This document shows positions 30,286-38,548 of a stretch of 64,000 nucleotides of DNA, piece by piece. The stretch covers positions 1,240,001-1,304,000 of the forward strand of contig CBDDKN010000001.1 of assembly GCA_965230215.1 (NCBI GenBank), read 5' to 3'. The number at the start of each line of letters is the position of its first letter. Position 1 is the stretch's first letter. The stretch comes from RFSX01 sp965230215. Its GTDB lineage: Bacteria > Bacteroidota > Bacteroidia > Chitinophagales > Saprospiraceae. The translations under genes and the position numbers were made by a program. A model generated the notes under the pieces. That model did no database searches, was not told where the DNA came from, and worked only from the letters and a program-made list of their open reading frames with translations.

Positions 30286-30798
30286 TTATTCCGCAGAAAG
30301 TAGAGACTCGATGAGCTCTATAGACCTGGAAGTTCTTTCAGATCCCAATTGATCAATAATGTGGTAATCCCAACCCAGACGATCAAACTTCTCTTTGTAG
30401 GCATTAAAAAGAACATCCCTGTCACCTGGGTTCTCTCTGTATTCACCTGCTTCCCAGGGTAAATCCGGTTTCATTAACAAAACCAGTTCAGGATCAAACT
30501 CTCGCAATCGATCTGTTATCCATTCATCCACCTTTCCAAATCTATATTCTGACCAAATCCAAATATTTACTAGAAATGTGTCCAGGACTATCCTGTCAGT
30601 TTTTTGAACAGATTTTTCCAATACTTGCCAATGCCCTTTTGCAATGATAGATAAATCCTCATATGTGTAATTCCTATTAATAGAGTCAAGATATGAAACA
30701 GCATATTCGGGGATAATTGTGAATCCCAGTTCGGAAGCGATAGCTTGGCATAAACTGGTTTTTCCACTGCATTCAGGACCAGCCACTAGCACGATCAT
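30286..30798 (-). CDS. NadR-like P-loop ATPase/kinase of the thiamine-uptake locus
   Basis: 170 aa from the ATG at 30798. A longer frame to 30834 exists, but this start gives the P-loop at the very N-terminus (MIVLVAGPECSGKTSLCQAI), as in the NadR/AAA_28 family. Other visible features are EYAV near residue 37 and a Walker-B-like DRIVLDTF. The family includes ribosyl-nicotinamide kinases that trap nucleosides after PnuC-type transport. Because the neighbouring locus carries a TPP riboswitch, the substrate here could be thiamine; that is inference. The ATG overlaps the TGA of the permease gene (ATGA), so translational coupling is expected. Confidence 0.75.
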   Translation of the reverse strand: MIVLVAGPECSGKTSLCQAIASELGFTIIPEYAVSYLDSINRNYTYEDLSIIAKGHWQVLEKSVQKTDRIVLDTFLVNIWIWSEYRFGKVDEWITDRLREFDPELVLLMKPDLPWEAGEYRENPGDRDVLFNAYKEKFDRLGWDYHIIDQLGSERTSRSIELIESLLSAE

Positions 30799-31370
30799 GA
30801 CTGCACAGTTTGAGCCAGCAATTTCTTCCGCCACTGCATAAAACCGAAAATGGAGAGAAGGAAATATACCACCATAAGAAATGATGACAGATTAAGAGAC
30901 CTGTCAAAATACAACCATATTGAGAAGGCATTGATGACAATCCAGAATATCCAGGCAGATAACCACTTATTGGCCTCCATATAACTCGCAATAATACTGA
31001 ATACCGAACTCGACGCATCTGCAAATGGACGCTGAGCGTCTGTATTGTTAGCGAAGAAAGAACCAATAATAAAACTTAGTATAACACCAAGAACGAGCAG
31101 AATGATATTGCTGCTTATTGAACTGTTCTTGATTTGTAATTTTTCTCCATTGGGGCGTCTCCACTTATACCATCCATATACGCCGATGCCAATGTAAAAA
31201 ACATAAAGTAAGGATTCTGAGTATAGTTTGGTCATAAACATCAGCACTACAAATGCTGAAGATGACAGGATTCCAAACAGCCAGCACCATATGTTCTCAG
31301 CTATCAGCAAAAGCAAAAAAACCAAGCCCATGGCCACTGCAAAAATTTCAAGTATTAAACTTAACTCCAT
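30795..31370 (-). CDS. pnuC: PnuC/PnuT-family vitamin permease (probably thiamine)
   Basis: 191 aa with about seven hydrophobic segments and the PnuC-type motifs AENIWCWLFGI near the N-terminus, YGWYKWRRP in the middle and FGFMQWRK near the C-terminus. PnuC-family proteins facilitate diffusion of nicotinamide riboside; the PnuT branch carries thiamine, and in Bacteroidota is commonly found with TPP-controlled outer-membrane receptors. The downstream kinase overlaps it by four bases and the TPP-riboswitch receptor gene follows, which favours thiamine. There is no riboswitch in the short leader of this gene itself. Confidence 0.85.
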   Translation of the reverse strand: MELSLILEIFAVAMGLVFLLLLIAENIWCWLFGILSSSAFVVLMFMTKLYSESLLYVFYIGIGVYGWYKWRRPNGEKLQIKNSSISSNIILLVLGVILSFIIGSFFANNTDAQRPFADASSSVFSIIASYMEANKWLSAWIFWIVINAFSIWLYFDRSLNLSSFLMVVYFLLSIFGFMQWRKKLLAQTVQS

Positions 31371-31391
31371 TTCTTTTCAGCTCAGAAGCAA

Positions 31392-31399
31392 CAAACTTA
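31392..31399 (-). promoter_or_regulatory. Candidate -7 box for the permease-kinase operon
   Basis: The minus-strand reading is TAAGTTTG (TAnnTTTG), 22 bases upstream of the permease ATG. A TTG about 16 bases further upstream could serve as the -33 element. Confidence 0.42.
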
Positions 31400-31487
31400 A
31401 ATGAAAAATGTATATCAAGTTCGAATACTTGTTATCAGCAGATATATTCATGAAATTGATGCTTCAATATTTCATTCCACAATAGCA

Positions 31488-31495
31488 TATATTTG
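31488..31495 (+). promoter_or_regulatory. Candidate -7 box immediately before the unknown gene at 31500
   Basis: TATATTTG fits TAnnTTTG perfectly but ends only four bases before the preferred ATG. If used, the mRNA would be nearly leaderless. No -33 element is evident. Confidence 0.33.
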
Positions 31496-31499
31496 CACT

Positions 31500-32081
31500 A
31501 TGCATGACATTGAACCATATTTCAAATGGAGGGGCTATTACAGCGCTGAAGAAGATGAGAAGTCTCCTTTTTTTGGTAAGGTCTATGATGAGTTTATGTT
31601 TTCCAATAAAGTATACAATTACTTTATCCACCCGCAATGGGACTCTTTTGGATCACACACCTTGTATGCCAAGCTGTTATTTGCAGATTATGATGAATCC
31701 TTTGCTATTATTGAACTTATTGGTGAATGGAACGATTGTCTGAATAATGATGTCATGTTTTTAAAGAGGTATTTCGCTGATAAGCTGATTTCCCAGGATA
31801 TCAATAAGTTTATCATCCTCTGTGACAATGTTTTGAACTTTCACGGTTCTGACAACTGTTACTATGAGGAATGGTGGGATGACATAAAAGATGAAGGAGG
31901 TTGGGTATGCCTGGTTAATACTTTGGATCATGTACTGGACGAAATGGAAGCCTCCCAAATTCATCACTATTGCGAATGCGGAGAGGATTTTCAGGATATC
32001 AACTGGAGGAAGAATCATCCCAAGTATACTTACAGGGAGATATCAGAAATAAGACTTCACAAGACTAAACAATTACATTAA
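31500..32081 (+). CDS. Conserved-looking protein of unknown function upstream of era
   Basis: 193 aa from the ATG at 31500 (MHDIEPYFKWRGYYSAEEDE). The open frame continues upstream to 31401, but that part is AT-rich and not protein-like. No signal peptide and no membrane segments are seen. It is rich in aromatic and acidic residues (YFIHPQWDSFGS, ELIGEWNDCLNNDVMFLKRY, NCYYEEWWDDIKDEGGW) and has a CEC pair near the C-terminus. I do not recognise the family. Its TAA stop ends one base before the TTG start of era, so the two are probably co-transcribed. Confidence 0.75.
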   Translation: MHDIEPYFKWRGYYSAEEDEKSPFFGKVYDEFMFSNKVYNYFIHPQWDSFGSHTLYAKLLFADYDESFAIIELIGEWNDCLNNDVMFLKRYFADKLISQDINKFIILCDNVLNFHGSDNCYYEEWWDDIKDEGGWVCLVNTLDHVLDEMEASQIHHYCECGEDFQDINWRKNHPKYTYREISEIRLHKTKQLH

Positions 32082-32082
32082 T

Positions 32083-32982
32083 TTGGATAAGCACTATTCA
32101 GGATTCGTAAACATCATCGGCAAACCCAACGTGGGCAAGTCAACACTCCTCAACGCGCTTGTTGGAGAGAAGATGTCTATCATAACCCATAAACCTCAAA
32201 CAACAAGACATAGGATACTAGGCATTGTTAGTGGCGAACACTATCAGATTGTATTTTCTGACACTCCAGGTCTGATCGATGACCCAAGTTACAAAATGCA
32301 AAAGGCGATGAATGATGCCGCCTTTTCAATCTTTGAAGATGCAGACCTCATCCTATTTGTCACTGAACCTGAAGACAACTATTCGGGAGAGGAAAAGATC
32401 ATTGAGAAACTCAATGAAACTGATATTCACAAGATTCTGATAATAAATAAGGTAGACTTGAGTACACCTGAAGATCTTAAAAATCTGGAAGAGCTTTGGA
32501 AATCAAGAGTCAACTTTGATGAAACACTGTTTGTTTCCGCTCTTGAAAAGGCAGGAACTGAACATCTTCTTGAGAGAATTACAAAATTGCTTCCTGAAGG
32601 ACCTGCATATTATCCCAAAGACCAGATTTCTGACAAATCGGTTCGTTTCTTTATCAGTGAGATTATCAGGGAAAAGATCTTGATGATCTATAAACAGGAA
32701 ATACCCTACTCTACAGAAGTTGTAGTTACCGAATACAAGGAAGGAGAAAAAGAAGGTAAACCACTGGTACGGATTAGAGCTGAGATCTACGTGATGCGTC
32801 AGACACAAAAACAAATCCTAATCGGTCGAGGAGGATCATCAATAAAAAGCCTAGGAATTCAATCTAGGAAAGACATTGAGAAATTCATAGAAAAGAAGGT
32901 ACATCTCGAACTTTACGTAAAAGTCAAAGAAAAATGGAGAGATGATGACCGATTGCTCAAGAGTTTCGGATATTTGCAGTAG
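32083..32982 (+). CDS. era: GTPase Era
   Basis: 299 aa, the normal Era length. G1 (GKPNVGKST), G2/G3 (PQTTRHRI, DTPGL) and G4 (NKVD) motifs are intact. The C-terminal KH domain carries the RNA-binding GRGGSSIK loop. Era binds 16S rRNA and assists 30S subunit maturation. The start is a TTG at 32083, one base after the stop of the upstream gene; the next in-frame Met is too far inside the G domain. It is followed 14 bp later by der, so the two essential GTPases form one unit here. Confidence 0.97.
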   Translation: MDKHYSGFVNIIGKPNVGKSTLLNALVGEKMSIITHKPQTTRHRILGIVSGEHYQIVFSDTPGLIDDPSYKMQKAMNDAAFSIFEDADLILFVTEPEDNYSGEEKIIEKLNETDIHKILIINKVDLSTPEDLKNLEELWKSRVNFDETLFVSALEKAGTEHLLERITKLLPEGPAYYPKDQISDKSVRFFISEIIREKILMIYKQEIPYSTEVVVTEYKEGEKEGKPLVRIRAEIYVMRQTQKQILIGRGGSSIKSLGIQSRKDIEKFIEKKVHLELYVKVKEKWRDDDRLLKSFGYLQ

Positions 32983-32996
32983 CCTAAAAATTTTCA

Positions 32997-34307
32997 ATGG
33001 CACATGTTATCGCTATAGTAGGAAGACCTAATGTGGGTAAATCCACATTTTTTAATCGTTTGATCGGTGAGAAAAAAGCCATCATAGATGATATATCTGG
33101 CGTAACCAGAGATCGCATCTACGGCAACTCAGAATGGAATGGTAAACAATTCTCTGTTATCGACACAGGAGGGTTTGTTCAACACAGTGATGATGTGTTC
33201 GAAAAAGCCATCAGAGAACAGGTGCATATCGCCATAGATGAAGCCGACGTAATCGTCTTCATGGTTGATGTTACAACCGGCATTACTGATCTGGATGAAG
33301 AAATGGCCAATATTCTGAGAAGACAATCCAAGAAGGTATTTGTTGCCGTAAACAAGGTTGACAACAGTTCAAGACAACTGATGGCCAATGAATTCTGGAG
33401 TCTCGGATTTGACAATACTTTCTTTCTTTCTTCGATTAACGGTTCAGGTACAGGTGAACTTCTTGACGGCATCGCAGAAGTATTACCAGCCGAAGAAGAA
33501 GATGACGCGATGTCCGATGTGCCGCGCTTCGCCATAGTGGGCCAACCCAATGTAGGTAAGTCTTCGCTAACTAACGCATTACTGGGAGAAGACAGAAATA
33601 TCGTTACCGATATTGCAGGAACCACAAGAGACAGTATCAATAGTTATTACAATAAATACGATAAGGAGTTCTTCCTTATCGATACCGCTGGTATTAGAAA
33701 GAAAGCCAAAGTACATGAGAATCTGGAGTTCTATTCCGTCTTGCGCGCCATCAGATCAATTGAAGAAGCTGATGTGGTCATTCTTATGATCGATGCACAA
33801 ACAGGTGTGGAGACACAAGACCTTTCAATTTTCTCTTTGGCGGTCAAGAGGCATAAAGGTGTGGTCATTCTTGTCAATAAATGGGATCTCGTAAAGGATA
33901 AAGAAACCAATACAGCAAGGGACTATGAGGAAAAGATCAAAAGCAAATTGGCACCTTTTAATGATGTACCCATACTCTTTATCAGCGTACATGAGAAGCA
34001 GCGGATTTTCAAAGCGCTTGATGTGGCATTAGAGGTCTTTGAAAACAGAACCAGAAAAATCAAAACTTCGGAGCTCAACGATGTTATGCTATCTGAAATC
34101 GAAAAGATTCCACCTCCATCGCATCGTGGAAAATACATCAAGATCAAGTACGTGTCTCAACTACCAATTGCTTATCCCGCTTTTGCCTTTTTCTGTAACT
34201 ACCCTGATCATGTCAAGGCCAACTATAGAAACTTCTTAAACAACAAGATCAGGCAAAACTGGAATTTCAAAGGTGTGCCTATTTCTATATTCTTCAGAAA
34301 AAAATAA
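32997..34307 (+). CDS. der: Ribosome biogenesis GTPase Der (EngA)
   Basis: 436 aa with two tandem GTPase domains: the first P-loop is GRPNVGKST at residues about 8-16, the second GQPNVGKSS at about 181. Each has its DTAG or DTGG and NKVD/NKWD motifs. A C-terminal KH-like domain follows. Der acts in 50S subunit assembly. The start is an ATG (MAHVIAIVGRPNVG). The TTG start of the CMP-sugar synthetase gene follows three bases after its stop, suggesting that glycan activation is co-transcribed with the housekeeping era-der pair. Confidence 0.97.
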   Translation: MAHVIAIVGRPNVGKSTFFNRLIGEKKAIIDDISGVTRDRIYGNSEWNGKQFSVIDTGGFVQHSDDVFEKAIREQVHIAIDEADVIVFMVDVTTGITDLDEEMANILRRQSKKVFVAVNKVDNSSRQLMANEFWSLGFDNTFFLSSINGSGTGELLDGIAEVLPAEEEDDAMSDVPRFAIVGQPNVGKSSLTNALLGEDRNIVTDIAGTTRDSINSYYNKYDKEFFLIDTAGIRKKAKVHENLEFYSVLRAIRSIEEADVVILMIDAQTGVETQDLSIFSLAVKRHKGVVILVNKWDLVKDKETNTARDYEEKIKSKLAPFNDVPILFISVHEKQRIFKALDVALEVFENRTRKIKTSELNDVMLSEIEKIPPPSHRGKYIKIKYVSQLPIAYPAFAFFCNYPDHVKANYRNFLNNKIRQNWNFKGVPISIFFRKK

Positions 34308-34310
34308 CCA

Positions 34311-34991
34311 TTGTCTGAAAAAGCGCAGATAATAGCATTTGTTCCTGCCAGGGCTGGATCCAAGTCCATACCCCTTAAGAATATAAAATTATTTGCTGGC
34401 AAACCTCTTATCGAATGGGTACTCACAGCGCTTCAGAATTCATCTGTGGATAAGATCGTCCTCTCTACTGATGGAGATCAAATTGCAGAAATCGCTAACG
34501 ATCTTCAATTGAGCAAACTGGAAATATACCATCGTGATGCATCTACTGCAACAGATGAAGCTACCACTGAATCAGCCATGCTGGATTACCTGGCCAACAA
34601 TCCACATGCATCAAATGATATTTTCATACTTGTACAAGCCACTTCACCATGGACAACTGCAGATAATATAGATCAGGCACTACATGTTTATAATCAGGAA
34701 GCGCTTGACAGTTTGTTGTCAGTGGTTGAAAACCATTGCTTCCTTTGGGATGCTAATGGCAAAAGTATTAACTATGATTATCAAAATCGATCGCGCCGTC
34801 AAGACATGTCCAGGCAGTATCAGGAAAATGGTGCATTCTATATGAATCGCGTCAGCAATATAAGCAGAGATAAGAATAGGCTTTCTGGTGTCATTGGTTA
34901 CTATCTTATGCCGAAGCATACCGCCATTGAGTTGGATGATCTTGAAGATTGGAGGTTGGCCGAATTGATATTTTCAGAGTTGAATAGTTAA
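34311..34991 (+). CDS. neuA: CMP-N-acetylneuraminate (nonulosonate) cytidylyltransferase
   Basis: 226 aa. The N-terminal nucleotide-binding motif FVPARAGSKSIPLKNIK and later ILVQATSPWT, QENGAFYMNR and IELDDLEDW are typical of the CMP-NeuAc synthetase family, which activates sialic-acid-type sugars with CTP. The start is TTG at 34311. The gene ends two bases from the end of the convergent synthase gene, so the two enzymes of successive steps face each other. The exact sugar (Neu5Ac, Kdn, pseudaminic or legionaminic acid) cannot be read from sequence alone. Confidence 0.88.
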   Translation: MSEKAQIIAFVPARAGSKSIPLKNIKLFAGKPLIEWVLTALQNSSVDKIVLSTDGDQIAEIANDLQLSKLEIYHRDASTATDEATTESAMLDYLANNPHASNDIFILVQATSPWTTADNIDQALHVYNQEALDSLLSVVENHCFLWDANGKSINYDYQNRSRRQDMSRQYQENGAFYMNRVSNISRDKNRLSGVIGYYLMPKHTAIELDDLEDWRLAELIFSELNS

Positions 34992-34993
34992 GC

Positions 34994-35872
34994 TTACTTC
35001 CTAAACTTCAACTTCTCTCTTTGCTCCTTTTCAATATCAAGGATGGCGTCTGATTTATAAGTTAAAGCTTCATATGTGGCCCCCAGATCTCGGACCAACT
35101 TACCCAATCCTGGTGCTTCAAGTGATGCAGCATGGTCTGTACCCTTCCAGGTTCTGTCTTTTGTAAAATGCCTTTCAATCCAGCCTGCGCCTAAAGTATA
35201 TGCAGCAATGTCAATGGCAATTCCCAGGTGATGGCCAGAAAAGGCAATTTCTTTAACCAGATCACCATAGCTTTCCCTAAGTCTTTGAATTTCCAGTAAA
35301 CAAACATCAGGAAAGCGGACGGGATATCCGGAAGTACAGGAGTAGATCACCAAGCGCCCCTCGTGTCCCTTAAAGACCTCAAACAGCGTATTCTCCTCCT
35401 CCTGGCTTGTCATACCAAGAGATACATGTATATCTCCACCATAATCACCTCTAAGCATCTCAAGCAGTTCGATATGATTATTGCAAGCTGAAGGCACCTT
35501 TATGTAATCCGGATTAATGCTGATGATTTCCTTGGCTGAGCTCAGATCCCAAACGGAACAAGCATAACCAATACCAATCTCTTCACAATATGATTTCAAT
35601 AAGCTGTGCTGCGCAACATCAAATTCCAGAAACTCTCTATGTGCACCATAACTGTCCCCATATGCATTATAAGCAACCTGATGCGGTGCATTGTATTGTT
35701 CTTCAGTTAAAAGCTCTGAAGGCTTGCGCTTTTGAAATTTGGCATAATCGGCACCGCAATCTTTGGCTAAGCGGATCAACTCTTTGGCAATATCAAAATC
35801 GCCTTTATGGTTGCAACCGATCTCAGCTACCACCTTTGCCTTATGATATGATATGTGCTTATGATTTGCCAT
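34994..35872 (-). CDS. neuB: Nonulosonate (N-acetylneuraminate-type) synthase without SAF domain
   Basis: 292 aa. Typical synthase motifs are present: KVVAEIGCNHKGD at the start, DYAKFQKRKPSEL, YIKVPSA, HVSLGMTS and GWIERHFTKDRTWKGTDHAAS. The enzyme condenses phosphoenolpyruvate with a six-carbon N-acyl sugar to give a nine-carbon acid. Usual NeuB proteins are about 340-350 aa and end in an antifreeze-like SAF domain; this one stops after the TIM barrel and lacks it. It lies two bases after the methyltransferase gene, last in a five-gene minus-strand run, and convergent to the CMP-sugar synthetase gene. Confidence 0.85.
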   Translation of the reverse strand: MANHKHISYHKAKVVAEIGCNHKGDFDIAKELIRLAKDCGADYAKFQKRKPSELLTEEQYNAPHQVAYNAYGDSYGAHREFLEFDVAQHSLLKSYCEEIGIGYACSVWDLSSAKEIISINPDYIKVPSACNNHIELLEMLRGDYGGDIHVSLGMTSQEEENTLFEVFKGHEGRLVIYSCTSGYPVRFPDVCLLEIQRLRESYGDLVKEIAFSGHHLGIAIDIAAYTLGAGWIERHFTKDRTWKGTDHAASLEAPGLGKLVRDLGATYEALTYKSDAILDIEKEQREKLKFRK

Positions 35873-35874
35873 GT

Positions 35875-36399
35875 CTAGCTCTTACGCTCTGCATACACTG
35901 CGTAATAACGCGGATAAAAGTATCTCAAAATAGGTCTTATACCAAATGAGCGACCAGGGTTGGTCCATTTAAGCCTATCCTTGATTTCCCAACCTGCTTT
36001 CTCCAAAAGCCAATCAAACTGCCAGTCTTCAAACTCATGATAATGCCTGTCCCATTTGTCGGTCTTACTTCTGTAAGCCGGAGCAAACCAATATTTGAGC
36101 GGTACTGTAACCATCAACTTATTACATTTTGCTTCGCGCAATACCGGTAAAGGAGACAATAGATGTTCAAGAATTTCGAAGGCTGTTAATACCTCATAAT
36201 CTCCATATTTAGAAAGGTCATACTCGAGATCCAGATCTTCACCTCCGGTATTGACACAGCTGTATCCTTCTTGCTTCAACATCTCACTGAATGGGTTGCT
36301 GACACCCAAATCCAGAATACGATCTGATGTATTGAGATGCTTTTTGACAAAATCCATTGTCTTGTGATATCTATGTGAAGGATAATATTTTTCGTACAT
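35875..36399 (-). CDS. SAM-dependent methyltransferase of the glycan cluster
   Basis: 174 aa from the ATG at 36399. A class I methyltransferase core is visible: RILDLGVSNPFS (motif I), the acidic end of the next strand at EDLDLEYDL, and FEILEHLLSPLPVLREA (motif of methyltransferase type 11/12). Proteins of this size in such clusters often methylate sugars or nonulosonates, but the substrate is unknown. The ATG shares one base with the TGA of the upstream glycosyltransferase gene (TGATG), so the two are translationally coupled. Confidence 0.8.
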   Translation of the reverse strand: MYEKYYPSHRYHKTMDFVKKHLNTSDRILDLGVSNPFSEMLKQEGYSCVNTGGEDLDLEYDLSKYGDYEVLTAFEILEHLLSPLPVLREAKCNKLMVTVPLKYWFAPAYRSKTDKWDRHYHEFEDWQFDWLLEKAGWEIKDRLKWTNPGRSFGIRPILRYFYPRYYAVYAERKS

Positions 36400-37262
36400 C
36401 AATTTTCCGTTTTTGATCCTATGGCATTACGCCATCTGTAACGATTTACAAATTTCTTTTGGTCTTTGCTTAGTATATCATTTTTGTTGGTCATTCTTTG
36501 ATTGATATAACTGAACCAACTTATAAGTCCGGTAATAATAAATGGCTTTTTCTTCAATGCTACCTTAAGGCATGATAATGTGGCTATGAAATAATTATAG
36601 CCCAGGTTGTTATACACTTCACCATTCAACTTACATTCCTTGTACCAGCCATTAATAGAGTGTGTAACACGGTAATGCTTCACCTTCAATTCGGGGTCAC
36701 AAGCAGCACGCCAGCCGTTATAACGCAGTAGAAATTCATCTATTGAATCCCAACCCATGATACTTCGCAGCCCTCCCATTTGCCGAAAGGCTTCCATCCT
36801 ATAAGTCTTAAGCGCACCGCGTATATGATCAAGCTTGGCTACCTTTTCATTAACCCACTCCCCTTCCTTCTCAATCATACATATACCTCCAAACAAACCC
36901 ATGCGTTCATCAGATTTAAAAGCTGCTATGGTACGCTCAAAGTAATCTGGTGGAAATCCTATATCGGAATCAATCTTGGCAATCAGATCATACTTCTCAA
37001 TATTCAATTGCTTATACCCAAGATTAAAAGCGCGAACTACCTTTGATCCACTTGCTCTCTTCTCCTTTTTAAGGTTGGTTACGTACGATATGTTATCATA
37101 GGTCTCTGAAAAACTCTTGCACACCTGCTCTGTTCCATCAGTGGAACCATCATTCACAAGCATGATCATGTCAGGAGGACAAGTCTGCGCCAATAGACTA
37201 TTAAGAGTAACCGGGAGAAACTCTTCTTCATTATAAGCAGGAATGACTAGCGCAATCTTCAT
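36399..37262 (-). CDS. Family 2 glycosyltransferase
   Basis: 287 aa from the ATG at 37262 (MKIALVIPAYNEEEFLPVTL). A 7-residue longer frame would overlap the upstream gene and is not preferred. GT-A fold signatures are visible: LVNDGSTDGT, IAKIDSDIGFPPDYF (DxD-type metal site) and WDSIDEFLLRYNGW. No transmembrane segment strong enough for a processive synthase is seen, so it is probably a cytoplasmic transferase that builds a surface polysaccharide. It starts 8 bp after the dehydrogenase gene in the same operon. Confidence 0.88.
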   Translation of the reverse strand: MKIALVIPAYNEEEFLPVTLNSLLAQTCPPDMIMLVNDGSTDGTEQVCKSFSETYDNISYVTNLKKEKRASGSKVVRAFNLGYKQLNIEKYDLIAKIDSDIGFPPDYFERTIAAFKSDERMGLFGGICMIEKEGEWVNEKVAKLDHIRGALKTYRMEAFRQMGGLRSIMGWDSIDEFLLRYNGWRAACDPELKVKHYRVTHSINGWYKECKLNGEVYNNLGYNYFIATLSCLKVALKKKPFIITGLISWFSYINQRMTNKNDILSKDQKKFVNRYRWRNAIGSKTEN

Positions 37263-37270
37263 CTGATAAG

Positions 37271-38545
37271 TTACAATGACCAATAACGCATAGCGTGTAT
37301 CTTGTCTTTGTAAATACTTTTTATATCAATTAATACTGGATTCTTAGTTGAGATAGACAAAAAGTAATCTTCATCAAAGCTCTCGAAATCTTTATGCTTC
37401 ACAGCAACCATTATACAATCATAATCATTGCCGATACCGTCGACAAGTTCAAGTCCATACTCGGCCTTTAACTCTTCGCTATCAGCATGAGGATCATATA
37501 TCTCAACATCGATATTCTGCTCAATCAATTCCCTGGCCACTTCAATGGTCTTGGAATTTCTAATATCTGAGACATTTTCCTTAAATGTAATGCCCAATAT
37601 CAAGACGCGTGGTCTCTTGTCAGGATCCATTCTATAGTTGAGAAAACTCAGTGTTCTCTTCACAATATGTTTGCTCAGATTGTCATTAACCTTCCTTCCA
37701 CTCAGGATAATTTCAGGCTTGTAACCCAGTTCGAGTGATTTATATGTCAGGTAGTACGGGTCAACACTGATACAATGGCCCCCTACCAAGCCAGGCGTAA
37801 ATTTGAGAAAATTCCACTTGGTCGCTGCTGCTTCTATCACATCCAAAGTATTGATACCCATCAAATCAAATATGATGGACAACTCATTCATCAGCGCTAT
37901 GTTCAGATCTCTCTGCGTATTCTCAATGATCTTGGCTGCCTCAGCAACCTTTATGCTGGACGCTGGATAGACACCGGCCTCTACGATACTATTGTAAAGC
38001 TCCTCGATCATCTTCAATGTCTCATCATCACATGCACTGACCAGTTTTATGGTGTTGCGCAAAGTATGCTTCTTATCTCCTGGGTTAATACGTTCGGGGG
38101 AATAAGCCACTTTAAAGTCTTCAGGAAATGAAAGCCCTGAAAAGGTCTCAAGAATGGGTACACAGTCATCCTCGGTACATCCAGGATAAACGGTGGATTC
38201 ATAGATAACACAATCTCCCTTTTTAAGAACAGAAGCCACGGCCTTTGAAGCCGACTTCAGCGGTCTCAAGTCAGGAGACTTTAGAGAAGTAACAGGTGTT
38301 GGCACTGTGACCACATATATATTACAGTTTTCCAGTTCCTTGATATCGCTGTGAAAACTGAGTTTATCGGGATCTATTTCAAATTTTTCTACTTCATTAT
38401 TAGGGTCTATACCTTGCTTGAGCTTTGCTAACAAATCCTCATTGATATCAAAGCCGCGCACTCTGAACTTTTCACCAAAAGCCAGGGCCAGCGGTAAACC
38501 CACATAACCCAATCCAATTACACCTATGTCAAATCTTTTATCCAC
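37271..38545 (-). CDS. UDP-N-acetylhexosamine 6-dehydrogenase (WbpA/TviB type)
   Basis: 424 aa starting at GTG 38545. The N-terminal Rossmann motif GVIGLGYVGLPLALAFG, the catalytic region GGHCISVDPYYL (Cys about residue 258) and the C-terminal GITFKENVSDIRNSK are diagnostic of nucleotide-sugar dehydrogenases. The overall sequence resembles the WbpA/VipA/TviB branch, which oxidises UDP-GlcNAc or UDP-GalNAc to the uronic acid for capsule or O-antigen. It sits three bases after the upstream glycosyltransferase stop. The presence of both a uronate and a nonulosonate gene implies an acidic surface polymer. Confidence 0.9.
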   Translation of the reverse strand: MDKRFDIGVIGLGYVGLPLALAFGEKFRVRGFDINEDLLAKLKQGIDPNNEVEKFEIDPDKLSFHSDIKELENCNIYVVTVPTPVTSLKSPDLRPLKSASKAVASVLKKGDCVIYESTVYPGCTEDDCVPILETFSGLSFPEDFKVAYSPERINPGDKKHTLRNTIKLVSACDDETLKMIEELYNSIVEAGVYPASSIKVAEAAKIIENTQRDLNIALMNELSIIFDLMGINTLDVIEAAATKWNFLKFTPGLVGGHCISVDPYYLTYKSLELGYKPEIILSGRKVNDNLSKHIVKRTLSFLNYRMDPDKRPRVLILGITFKENVSDIRNSKTIEVARELIEQNIDVEIYDPHADSEELKAEYGLELVDGIGNDYDCIMVAVKHKDFESFDEDYFLSISTKNPVLIDIKSIYKDKIHAMRYWSL

Positions 38546-38548
38546 AGT

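Noticed and set aside
34994..35872. Possible frameshift loss of the SAF domain from the synthase
   Set aside because: The sequence after the stop codon runs directly into the end of the convergent CMP-synthetase gene, so there is no room for a remnant SAF domain; the short form seems genuine.
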